Shown: positions 42,944-50,411 of the stretch, piece by piece
How the letters are laid out: every line of letters begins with the position of its first letter
How positions within the stretch are numbered: the first letter of the stretch is position 1
DNA from: Streptomyces sennicomposti
GTDB taxonomy: Bacteria; Actinomycetota; Actinomycetes; Streptomycetales; Streptomycetaceae
Assembly (NCBI RefSeq): GCF_019890635.1
Contig: NZ_JAIOAB010000007.1
Location: 62,001-126,000, forward strand
Reading direction: 5' to 3'
DNA: 64,000 nt
Position numbers and translations under genes: made by a program
The notes under the pieces: generated by a model
Database searches by the model: none
The model's input: the letters and a program-made list of their open reading frames with translations, nothing else
Told to the model about the DNA's origin: nothing

Positions 42944-43047
42944 CGCGGGACGCGTGGGACAAGGCCGGCTGGCGGGGCACGGAGAGGACGGGCAGCGTGG
43001 GAGGAAGGCGTGGGAGTGAGAACCGTGGCGTACGAGCGGAGGCGGTC

Positions 43048-43536
43048 ATGACGGCTTCTGAGGGGCACCCGGGATCCGAGGGGCACCCCGGGTCCGAGGC
43101 GCATCCCCGGGTGGTCGTCGGCGTGGACGGCTCGCCGTCGTCCTACGCGGCGCTGCGCTGGGCGGTGCGGTACGCGCGGCTGGTGGACGGCGTCGTGGAG
43201 GCGGTCCACGCCTGGAGCACGCCGACCGAGCTGAGCTGGAGCGGGCTGGTGATCGATCCCGACTTCGATCTGAACAACGCCCGGGAGCGTTTCGCGCAGG
43301 GCCTGGACGCCGTCTTCGGCGCCGGGCGTCCGGCCGAGCTGCGGGAGCACCTGGTCGAGGGCGACCCGTCGGAGGTGCTGATCCGCGCCTCGCAGGGCGC
43401 GGACGTCCTCGTCGTGGGCCGCCGCGGCCGGGGCGGCTTCGCGCGGGCGATGCTCGGCTCGGTGAGCCAGCGGTGCGCGCAGCACGCGGCCTGCCCGGTC
43501 GTCGTCGTGCACGAGGAGCGCGACCCGGCCGGCTGA
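43048..43536 (+). CDS. Universal stress protein, single domain
   Basis: 162 residues, GGAGG six bases before ATG 43048. After a short EGHPGSEGHPGSE duplication comes one UspA domain with VVVGVDGSPSS and the ATP-binding signature VGRRGRGGFARAMLGSVS. Second gene of the Rv1733c-like operon. Confidence 0.9.
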   Translation: MTASEGHPGSEGHPGSEAHPRVVVGVDGSPSSYAALRWAVRYARLVDGVVEAVHAWSTPTELSWSGLVIDPDFDLNNARERFAQGLDAVFGAGRPAELREHLVEGDPSEVLIRASQGADVLVVGRRGRGGFARAMLGSVSQRCAQHAACPVVVVHEERDPAG

Positions 43537-43571
43537 AGCCGGCCGAGACGGAGGGGCCGGCCGCGGACACC

Positions 43572-43586
43572 CGGCGTGTCACGCCG
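43572..43586. promoter_or_regulatory. Palindrome between the stress protein and CBS genes
   Basis: CGGCGTG-T-CACGCCG, perfect arms of seven bases. It could be a regulator site or an RNA hairpin that adjusts expression of the CBS gene; the gap is 84 bp. Confidence 0.35.
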
Positions 43587-43620
43587 CGCGGCCGGGTCCC
43601 GGATGCCAAGGAGACAACGA

Positions 43621-44273
43621 TGCACCACCGAACGGTCGAAGACCTCATGACCCACGCCGTGGTCCGGGTGCGGCGGGACACCTCGTTCAAGGACCTCGTG
43701 CGCACCCTGGCCGACAACGGCGTCTCCGCCGTCCCCGTCGTGGACGACCTCGGCCGCCCGGTCGGGCTGGTGTCGGAGGCCGATCTGCTGCGCACGGTGG
43801 CGGGCCGCCCCGACCCGGCCGGGCTGCTCGCCGAGCCCCGCCGGGACGGCGTCCTGGGCCAGGCGTCCGAGGAGGCCACCGCCGGGGAACTGATGACGGC
43901 GCCGCCGGTGTGCGCCCGCCCGGAGTGGAGCGTGGTGGAGGCCGCGCGCACGATGGACGCCCACACCGTCAAACGGCTGCCCGTGGTCGACGAGACGGGC
44001 GTCCTGGTCGGCATCGTCAGCCGGGCCGACCTGCTGCGGGTCTTCCTCAGGCGCGACGAGGCGATCCGCGAGGAGATCGCCGGCGACGTCCTGGTCCACA
44101 CGCTCGGCCTGTCACCGGCCGACCTCACGGTCACGGTGACGGACGGCCGGGTCGCCCTCGCGGGGTCCGTGACGGACCGGAGCCTGGTCCCGGTGATCGA
44201 ACAGCTGTGCAGGGGCGTGGACGGGGTGGTCTCCGTCAGCACGGACATCGCCGTCCCGGCCGAGCGGCGCTGA
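43621..44273 (+). CDS. CBS-pair plus BON-domain protein
   Basis: 217 residues; AAGGAG before ATG 43621. Two CBS motifs (TVEDLMTHAVVRVRRDT...FKDLVRTLADNGVSAVPVVDD and ATAGELMTAPPVCARPEWSVVEAARTM as separate units) are followed by a C-terminal BON domain (LTVTVTDGRVALAGSVTDRSLV). The CBS pair resembles hypoxic response protein Hrp1; BON would attach it to membrane or another surface. Third gene of the operon. Confidence 0.9.
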
Positions 44274-44287
44274 GGCACGGCCTGCCC

Positions 44288-44340
44288 CGTCCCGCCCCGT
44301 CACGTCCGTACGGGACGGACGGGACGGACGGGGCGGGACG
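44288..44340. terminator. Bidirectional hairpin between convergent operons
   Basis: CGTCCCGCCCCGTC (44288-44301) and GACGGGGCGGGACG (44327-44340) are perfectly complementary. More GGGACGG repeats follow up to about 44367. Confidence 0.8.
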
Positions 44341-44408
44341 GACGGGACGGGGCGGGGCGGGACGGTAGGTCGGCACGCGTCCGCCGGCGCCCCCGCGGGA
44401 GCGGCGCC

Positions 44409-45239
44409 TCACTCCTGCGGGACGACCGCGACCGGGCACGGCGCGTGGTGCAGCAACGCATGGTTGATCAGGCCGAGTTGCAGTCCCGGCAGGGACGTCC
44501 GCCGGTGGGCGCCGACGACGAGGAGGTCCGCCTGAGCGGCCGCCTCCAGCAGGGCCCGGCGGGCCGGCCCGTCGACCACCAGGCGGCTCACCTCCTGGCC
44601 GGGGTACCGCTCCAGCGGGCCGCGCAGCGCGTCCTCGAGCACCTGCGCGGGCGGGCGCCGATGGGCCTCCATGGCGTACCAGGGCGGCACCTCGGGCGCC
44701 GGGGCGCCGGCGAGCCGGGGGTTCCACGCGTGCACGGCGAGCAGCCGGCAGCCGCGTGCCCGGGCCTCGCGGAACGCGAACCGCACCGCCGAGTCGCTGT
44801 CCCCGTCCTCCGCCTCCCCCACCCCGACGACGACGCACCCGTACCGCCCCGCCCGGTGCTCCGCCGAGCCGCGCACCACGACGACCGGGCAGTCGGCGCG
44901 TGCCGCGACGGCCAGGCCGACCGAGCCGAGGAGCATGCCCGGGAGGTCGTCGCCGAGTCCCCTGGCCCCCACCACCAGGGCGAGGACGCCGCCGTGGCCG
45001 CCGGTGAGGGCGGTGACGGCGTCCTCGTGCACGACCTCGCTCGACAGCAACGCCCCGGGGGCGCTCGCCGCGGCCCGTTCGCTCGCCGTGCGGATGACGT
45101 CGGACGCCGCGTGCTCCCCCGCCGCCGCGTGCAGCAGGTGGAGCGGCGCGTCGTGCCGCAGTGCCTCGGCGGCGGCCCAGTCCACCGCCTGGAGGCTCGC
45201 CTCGGACCCGTCCACGCCGACCACCAGGGGTTCCGTCAC
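44409..45239 (-). CDS. Universal stress protein, tandem two-domain
   Basis: 276 residues from GTG 45239 with AGGAGG upstream. The first domain has LVVGVDGSEAS and VGARGLGDDLPGMLLGSVG; the second begins CVVVGVGEAEDG and ends VGAHRRTSLPGLQLGLINHALL, where the glycine pattern is altered, so the second domain may bind ATP poorly. Probably in one transcript with the stress protein gene at 45427. Confidence 0.88.
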   Translation of the reverse strand: MTEPLVVGVDGSEASLQAVDWAAAEALRHDAPLHLLHAAAGEHAASDVIRTASERAAASAPGALLSSEVVHEDAVTALTGGHGGVLALVVGARGLGDDLPGMLLGSVGLAVAARADCPVVVVRGSAEHRAGRYGCVVVGVGEAEDGDSDSAVRFAFREARARGCRLLAVHAWNPRLAGAPAPEVPPWYAMEAHRRPPAQVLEDALRGPLERYPGQEVSRLVVDGPARRALLEAAAQADLLVVGAHRRTSLPGLQLGLINHALLHHAPCPVAVVPQE

Positions 45240-45357
45240 CGCGTCCGCCTCCTTCGCGCGCCGTCCCTCGGGGCCCCTTCAGCCTCGTACGAGACCCACG
45301 ACGCCGCCAGGCGGCCGTACCGGAGCCGCGCGGCGGGGTGACGTGGGCGGGGTGACG

Positions 45358-45437
45358 TGGCGGCGCTCAGCCCCCGCATGGCGGCGCTCAGCCCCGCGTG
45401 CCGGTCTCAGTCCCGAGTGGCGGCGCTCAGTCGCGCT
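45358..45437. repeat. About 20-bp direct repeats, 4 copies
   Basis: TGGCGGCGCTCAG occurs at 45358, 45379 and 45418, with a diverged copy between. The last copy contains the stop codon of the next stress protein gene. Confidence 0.8.
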
Positions 45438-46293
45438 CGGGCACCACGGCGACCGGGCAGGGCGAGTGGTGCAGGACGGTGTGCGCGGTGCGGCCGAGCT
45501 GGAGCCCGAAGTGTCCCGGGCGGCGCCGGACGCCGACGACCAGCAGATCGGCCTCCTCGGCGGCTCCGAGCAGCACCCGGCGGGCCGGCCCCTCGACGGT
45601 GGAGCGCTCGGTCTTCGCCTCCGGCGGGAGGTCGGCGAGCGCCGCCTCCAGCGCCTGCGCGGCCCGTTCCTCGTGGACCCGCTCCGGCTCGCCGGTGATC
45701 AGCGGATGGTCGATGGTCTCGTGGGCGGGGCACCGCCAGGCCCGTACGGCGTGCAGGACGGCGCCGCGCCGGGCCGCCTCCTCGGCCGCGAACCGCACCG
45801 CCGCGGCGGACCGGTCCCCGACGCCGACGACGATCCGGCCGTGCACGGGCGTACGCGCGCGGTTGTCGTGGTTGCCGCGGATCACGACGACCGGGCAGTC
45901 GGCGTGCCCGGCGACGAACAGGCCGACCGAGCCGAGCAGCAGGTCCACCACGCCGCTTCGGCCCCGGCTGCCCACGACCAGCAGGGAGGCGTTCCTGCCC
46001 TCGCGGACGAGCGCGTACTCCGGTTCCTCGGGCAGCGCGGCGAGGCTGATCGGCAGTTCGGGGTGCCGCTCGCGGGCGCGGTGGACGCCGACGCGGACGA
46101 TCTCCTCGGCCAGGTCCCGCGTGTCCGGCCTGCCGAGGCTGCGGGCGAGCGCGGCGCCCTCGTAGCGCTCCCAGAGCGAGCCGTGCACCACCCGCAGGGG
46201 CGCGCCGCGCAGGGCGGCCTCGTCGGCGGCCCAGTCCAGGGCCCGGTAGCCGGGCTCGGAGCCGTCCACACCGACTACCAGGGGAAGGTCCAT
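45427..46293 (-). CDS. Universal stress protein, tandem two-domain
   Basis: 288 residues from ATG 46293 with GAGG upstream. Domain 1: LVVGVDGSEPG and VGSRGRSGVVDLLLGSVG. Domain 2: IVVGVGDRSAAAV and VGVRRRPGHFGLQLGRTAHTVL, again with a weakened glycine pattern in the second domain. Head of the leftward stress-protein operon; two palindromic boxes lie 112-145 bp upstream. Confidence 0.9.
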   Translation of the reverse strand: MDLPLVVGVDGSEPGYRALDWAADEAALRGAPLRVVHGSLWERYEGAALARSLGRPDTRDLAEEIVRVGVHRARERHPELPISLAALPEEPEYALVREGRNASLLVVGSRGRSGVVDLLLGSVGLFVAGHADCPVVVIRGNHDNRARTPVHGRIVVGVGDRSAAAVRFAAEEAARRGAVLHAVRAWRCPAHETIDHPLITGEPERVHEERAAQALEAALADLPPEAKTERSTVEGPARRVLLGAAEEADLLVVGVRRRPGHFGLQLGRTAHTVLHHSPCPVAVVPERD

Positions 46294-46404
46294 CGTCCTC
46301 ACACTCCCGTACGCGTGTACCGCCGCGTGGCGCTCCACCCGGCGGACGGGCCGCCGGGTCGGGCTCCGTCACGAGCATGCCCTTCCGCCGCACCGGCCGG
46401 GCAG

Positions 46405-46418
46405 GGGCCGCACGTCCC
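46405..46418. promoter_or_regulatory. Candidate DevR/OsdR box E
   Basis: GGGCC-GCAC-GTCCC, one base away from the mycobacterial DosR-type palindrome, exactly 20 bp centre to centre from the next box. Confidence 0.45.
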
Positions 46419-46424
46419 CACCGA

Positions 46425-46438
46425 GGACCGACCGGCCC
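46425..46438. promoter_or_regulatory. Candidate DevR/OsdR box F
   Basis: GGACC-GACC-GGCCC, sharing ACCGACCGGCCCAT-like flanks with box D at 42244. Tandem arrangement with box E. Confidence 0.45.
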
Positions 46439-46452
46439 ATCCGGCGCCCGGG

Positions 46453-46596
46453 GCCGCGATGGCGGCGCTCGGGAGGCGCAGGCCGAAGGCCGCGATGGCG
46501 TTGCTCGGGAGACGCGAGCCGAAGGCCACGGCGGCGGCGCTCGGGAGACGCGAGCCGAAGGCGGGAGGCGCTCGAGGGGCGCGGACCGAAGTCCAC
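46453..46596. repeat. 36-bp tandem repeat, 4 copies
   Basis: Units at 46453, 46489, 46525 and 46561. They share GGCG.TGCTCGGGAG and GAGCCGAAG segments; the last copy is diverged. Adjacent without spacers, so not a CRISPR array. Confidence 0.85.
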
Positions 46597-46724
46597 GGCA
46601 GCGCCGATCGGCGGGCCGCGGGCCGGAGGCACGGCGGCGGCGTCCCGTGGCCCGCCCCGCCTGGCGCGGTCGCGCGGAGCCGGCAGCGTGGACCCCGGGC
46701 AACGGGAAGCGACCAGAGACGGCC

Positions 46725-46935
46725 GGTCACGCGGACAACAGACGATCCGGACGGCAGATCATCCGACCGGCAGGCCACACGCCCAGCCGGTCACCCGGGC
46801 GGCAGACCGCGCGGCCAGCCGGTCATCCAGGCGGCAGGGGTCATCCAGGCGCAGCTCACCCAGGCGGCGGGTCACCCGAACGGCAAGTCATCCAGCCGCA
46901 AGTCACCCTGCCGGCACAGGTCACCCGGGCACCCC
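46725..46935. repeat. Degenerate GTCA(C/T)CC-type short repeats
   Basis: About a dozen irregular 14-20-bp units combining GGTCACCCG, GGTCATCCAG and CGGCAG fill the rest of the 643-bp gap before the CBS-BON gene. No gene seen. Confidence 0.7.
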
Positions 46936-46936
46936 G

Positions 46937-47647
46937 TCACGGCCGCCGGCCGCCGGGGCCGGCCGCGCCCGGAGCCTGCCCCGGCCCCGGGGCCGCCCGG
47001 AGGCCGCCTTCGTGCGGGCCGCCGCGCCCCTCCTCGTCGTCCCGTCCGCCTTCCTCGTCGTCCCGCTCGAAACCGAGCCGGTTCACCACGTCCACCACGC
47101 CGTCGACGCTGTCGCACAGGCGTACGGCGACCGTGATCAGGCTCTTGCGCTCCACCGTGCCGCTGAGCGTCACCCGCCCCTCGGCGACCTCGACCGTCAG
47201 CGCCGAGGGCGGCAGCCCCAGGGTCTTGACGAGGACGTCCTCCAGGATCTCCTCCTGGATCGCGCGGTCCCTGCGGAGGAACAGCCGCACCAGGTCGCTG
47301 CGGCTGACCACGCCGATCAGCCGGCCCTCGCCGTCCACCACGGGCAGTCGCTTGACGTGGTGCCGTTCCATCGTCCGCGCGGCCCGCACCGCGTGCCAGC
47401 CGGGTTCGGCGACCACGGCCGGGCTCGTCATCAGGTCCCGTGCGGTGCTGCCCCGGCCGCCGGAGGTCTGTCTGCGCAGCAGATCGGCCTCGGAGACCAC
47501 CCCGACCGGCCGGTCCTGGTCGTCGACCACGACCACGGCGGTGATGTCGTACTCGTCGAGGACGCGTGCGATCTCCTTGAACGGCGTGCCCGGCCGCACG
47601 CTCACGGCGGTGGGCGTCATCAGATCGCCCACGCTGCGTCGCCTCAT
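46937..47647 (-). CDS. CBS-pair plus BON-domain protein with long charged tail
   Basis: 236 residues, GGGAGAG eight bases before ATG 47647. Two CBS motifs (SVGDLMTPTAVSVRPGT; STARDLMTSPAVVAEPG), a hinge VSRSDLVRLFLRRDRAIQEEI and a BON domain (LTVEVAEGRVTLSGTVERKSL). It is a close paralogue of the protein at 43621. The extra ~45-residue tail is Gly/Asp/Glu/Pro-rich and probably disordered. Confidence 0.9.
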   Translation of the reverse strand: MRRRSVGDLMTPTAVSVRPGTPFKEIARVLDEYDITAVVVVDDQDRPVGVVSEADLLRRQTSGGRGSTARDLMTSPAVVAEPGWHAVRAARTMERHHVKRLPVVDGEGRLIGVVSRSDLVRLFLRRDRAIQEEILEDVLVKTLGLPPSALTVEVAEGRVTLSGTVERKSLITVAVRLCDSVDGVVDVVNRLGFERDDEEGGRDDEEGRGGPHEGGLRAAPGPGQAPGAAGPGGRRP

Positions 47648-48074
47648 CGATCAGCTCTCCCTCGGCCCGGCAGGGGCTCCTCACGGCCCGGCATCGGCTC
47701 GCGCCCGCCTCGCGGGACGTGCCGCGCGCCGTCCTGGTGCGCCCGGTGGTCTCACCGTACGGCTTCCCGCGGGCCGCGGTGCGCGGAGCGCGTCCGGCCG
47801 TCGGCGCCCATGCCGAACAGCGGCTGCCCCGACGGGTAGGCGTAGAACGCACCCCCGGGCTCCGGGCAGCCGCCTCGCGTCCCGTCCGCCCGGCCCGGCC
47901 TCCAGTCCACCGCACCCCGCCGCACCGCGCTGAGGCCGGACGGCCCGGGCCGGGGACCCGAACGTCCCTGACACAAGGCGTCAACGTCCCTGACTCAAGG
48001 CGTCACCGTCCCTGACACCAGGCGTCGGCGACACAGGGCGTCGGCGCGGTGGGTCCGGGCGCGTCCGGCGGCGC
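47648..48074. other. Intergenic stretch before the CBS-BON gene
   Basis: No supported gene. The minus-strand frame at 47752-47976 has a few plausible residues (GGAFYAYPSGQPLFGMG) but no ribosome binding site. The 22-bp repeats at 47962 lie here, and the promoter of the CBS-BON gene should lie between 47648 and about 47800. Confidence 0.5.
47962..48027. repeat. 22-bp tandem repeat, 3 copies plus a remnant
   Basis: ACGTCCCTGACACAAGGCGTCA-like units at 47962, 47984 and 48006, with a shortened fourth copy to about 48044, just after the antiporter gene end. Confidence 0.9.
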
Positions 48075-49286
48075 TCACCACGCCTCCGACTCCGCCGCGG
48101 ACGGCGACGGCCGCCCACCGCGACCGCCGGTGCGCAGCCGCAGCGCCGCGAGCGGCAGGACGAGCACGGAGATCATCGCGGCGCCGACCAGCGCCGCGGC
48201 CACGTCCCGGCCGAGGACCTTCTGGTCCACTCCGATGGTCGTGATCGCCACGACGAGCGGCAGACAGGTCGACGCGAACAGGGTGAGCGCCGTACGGTCG
48301 CCGCCCCGCAGGCCGCGCGGCGCGAGGAGATGCACCGGGCCGCCGCGCACCAGCAGGAACAGCAGCAGGAAGACCGGCACCAGCAGCAGGGCCCGCCCGT
48401 CGTGCAGCAGCGCGCGCAGGTCGAACTCGATGCCGGTGACCACGTAGAACAGCGGCACCAGGAAGCCGAAGCCGAGGGCCTCCACCTTGCCGAAGATCTC
48501 TTCGCTGTACGCCGGCGAGGCCCCGTGCAGCACCAGCCGGGTGAGGACGCCGGCGGCGAAGGCGCCGAGCAGGATGTCCAGGCCGAACGCCTCCGCGAGG
48601 GCCAGCATGCCGGCCAGGATCAGCATGACGAAGCGGACCGCGAACTGTCCGCTGCTGTGCAGGGTCTTCTCGGCGAGCCGGGTGAACCAGGGCGGGCGGC
48701 TGCGCAGCGCCCACAGGACGGCGCCCGCGGTGATCGCCGCGAACAGGATCAGCAGGACCGCCGACAGGCCGGGCCTGCGCCCGCTGAGCAGGAGCGCCGT
48801 CGCGACGACCGGCCCGAACTCCCCCACCGCCCCGAAGGCGGACATCATCGTGCCGAAGCGGCTGTGCAGGTCGCCTTCGTCCCGCAGGATCGGCAGGACG
48901 GTGCCCAGCGCCGTGCTGGTCAGGGCGGTGCCGATGACGAAGGCCCGGTACGTCTGGCCGCCGCCGAGCAGGAAACCGAGGCCGATGCCGGCCGCGAGCG
49001 AGATCAGCCAGGCCGCCGTGGCGCGGCGCAGGACGGCGCCCCGGACGGCCGCGAAGTCGATCTCGTAGCCCGCCATGAAGATCAGCATGGCCAGCCCCAG
49101 GTCGGACAGGGTGTCGATGACCTCGTCGGGGTGCGCCCAGCCGAGGACCGCGGGCCCGAGGACGATGCCGAGGGCGATCTCGAAGATGACCAGCGGGATA
49201 CGGACCCGGCGGGCGGCCCCCTCGGCGAGGACCGGCGCGAGGACGGCGGCCGCCATGATCAGGACGAGGGCGCCGGGATGGGTCAT
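48075..49286 (-). CDS. Cation:proton antiporter (CPA2/KefB-type)
   Basis: 403 residues, about 12 hydrophobic helices. Landmarks are FEIALGIVLGPAVLGW, LGLAMLIFMAGYEIDF (helix with the functional Asp/Glu region), RAFVIGTALTSTALGTVLPIL and FLVPLFYVVTGIEFDL. It exchanges Na+ or K+ for protons. No regulatory RCK domain. It sits with the stress genes and may help pH or ion balance during growth arrest. No clear ribosome binding site at ATG 49286. Confidence 0.87.
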   Translation of the reverse strand: MTHPGALVLIMAAAVLAPVLAEGAARRVRIPLVIFEIALGIVLGPAVLGWAHPDEVIDTLSDLGLAMLIFMAGYEIDFAAVRGAVLRRATAAWLISLAAGIGLGFLLGGGQTYRAFVIGTALTSTALGTVLPILRDEGDLHSRFGTMMSAFGAVGEFGPVVATALLLSGRRPGLSAVLLILFAAITAGAVLWALRSRPPWFTRLAEKTLHSSGQFAVRFVMLILAGMLALAEAFGLDILLGAFAAGVLTRLVLHGASPAYSEEIFGKVEALGFGFLVPLFYVVTGIEFDLRALLHDGRALLLVPVFLLLFLLVRGGPVHLLAPRGLRGGDRTALTLFASTCLPLVVAITTIGVDQKVLGRDVAAALVGAAMISVLVLPLAALRLRTGGRGGRPSPSAAESEAW

Positions 49287-49564
49287 CGGCCGTGCGGCCC
49301 GCCGCCGTGGCCGGCCGCGCTCCCGTGCGCCGCGCCGACGGCCCCGGCGGGCGGGAGCGGGGGACGGGCCTCGGTGTTCCGGAGCATCTCGATCTCCTCG
49401 CGGGCGCGTGCGGGAACCGGCGCCTGAACCGGCACGACCAGTTGCGAGCCTCGCCCGGAGACCTCCCCGGCGCGACCCGGCGTACGCCATCGGTGGCGCC
49501 GCCGTCCTGCCGTCACCCGGCGGTCACGTGCGCGGGCGCCGCGCCCTCGCATCCGCTACACCCG

Positions 49565-50269
49565 CTACATCCGCTCCTTCCACCCGATGCGCACGAGCCA
49601 GGCGTTGACCGGCCAGGCGGTGAAGAAGCCGAGGACCATGGAGAGCTGCATCATCATCCAGTAGGCGGCCGAGGTCTTCGGCAGGCCCGGCGCGAAGATC
49701 ACTTCCTGGTAGAGCCACATGCCCAGGAACAGGCCGATCTGGAAGGCCACGATGGACAGGGTGTCGGCCTTGACCGCCGCCCGGACGCCCTCGGCCCGGC
49801 TCACCTGGCGCATCGGCACGATGGTGAAGTACTGGAAGAGGATGCCGAGCACCCAGGCGAACGCGAAGTCCAGCGCGAAGTCCGCGTACAGGGCCTTGCC
49901 GGCGAGGGTGAGGCCGACTGCGAAGACCAGCCACTCCGCGCCGATGTCGCCGAGCGTGCAGCCGGCTCCGCAGTGGCTGACGGCCTTCGACATCACGTTC
50001 CAGCGCGGCAGCTCGTCCGGGTCCGGCATGCCCTCCCGTTCCACCGCGCGCCTCGACTGGCGCCTGCCGTGGCGGAAGTAGAACCACAGGGCGACCGGCC
50101 CCCAGTACAGGGCGGTGACCGGATACACCAGGTTCATGATCCACATCTTCTGCCGGAAGCCGAGCACGAAGACGTCGATCAGGATGACCAGGGCACAGGC
50201 GAAGGCCACGGCGAGGCTGAACCAGCCGAGGGCCTCGATCCAGCCGGCCGGACGGGTGTGGGGCTGCAT
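49565..50269 (-). CDS. DUF4396 membrane protein
   Basis: 234 residues from ATG 50269 with six hydrophobic helices. The signature HCGAGCTLGDIGAEW (two Cys and a His, possible metal or copper ligands) and the final AYWMMMQLSMVLGFFTAWPVNAWLVRIGWKE are characteristic of the DUF4396 family. Members are found beside copper or stress genes; function is unknown. Divergent from the CLC channel gene. Confidence 0.85.
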   Translation of the reverse strand: MQPHTRPAGWIEALGWFSLAVAFACALVILIDVFVLGFRQKMWIMNLVYPVTALYWGPVALWFYFRHGRRQSRRAVEREGMPDPDELPRWNVMSKAVSHCGAGCTLGDIGAEWLVFAVGLTLAGKALYADFALDFAFAWVLGILFQYFTIVPMRQVSRAEGVRAAVKADTLSIVAFQIGLFLGMWLYQEVIFAPGLPKTSAAYWMMMQLSMVLGFFTAWPVNAWLVRIGWKERM

Positions 50270-50377
50270 ACACGCACCTACGGGGTCGTACGGATCACGG
50301 GAGCCGCTTCGCCGGACGAGTGCCCGCCCGGCGGTCCGGCACGCGGGCGGTCTCGCTCTGCGGCGCCCACCGTACTA

Positions 50378-50394
50378 TTTTGCATAATGCAAAA
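50378..50394. promoter_or_regulatory. Perfect 17-bp palindrome at the CLC channel promoter
   Basis: TTTTGCAT-A-ATGCAAAA, overlapping a CATAAT -10-like element (50383-50388) and ending 17 bp before the start codon. It is an AT-rich island in GC-rich DNA, of the size bound by MarR/TetR-type dimers; the MarR gene on the far side of the channel gene is a candidate regulator. Confidence 0.65.
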
Positions 50395-50411
50395 GTGAGG
50401 AAGGGGAAACA

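Noticed and set aside
44288..44367. GGGACGG repeats considered as an origin or DosR-type boxes
   Set aside because: They form the arms and tail of a terminator hairpin between convergent genes; the spacing does not fit the boxes elsewhere in the island.
46453..46596. 36-bp repeats considered as CRISPR
   Set aside because: Units are directly adjacent with no spacers, diverge among themselves, and no cas gene is near.
47752..47976. Possible small gene on the minus strand
   Set aside because: No ribosome binding site, no conserved pattern beyond a few residues, and it starts in the 22-bp repeat array.
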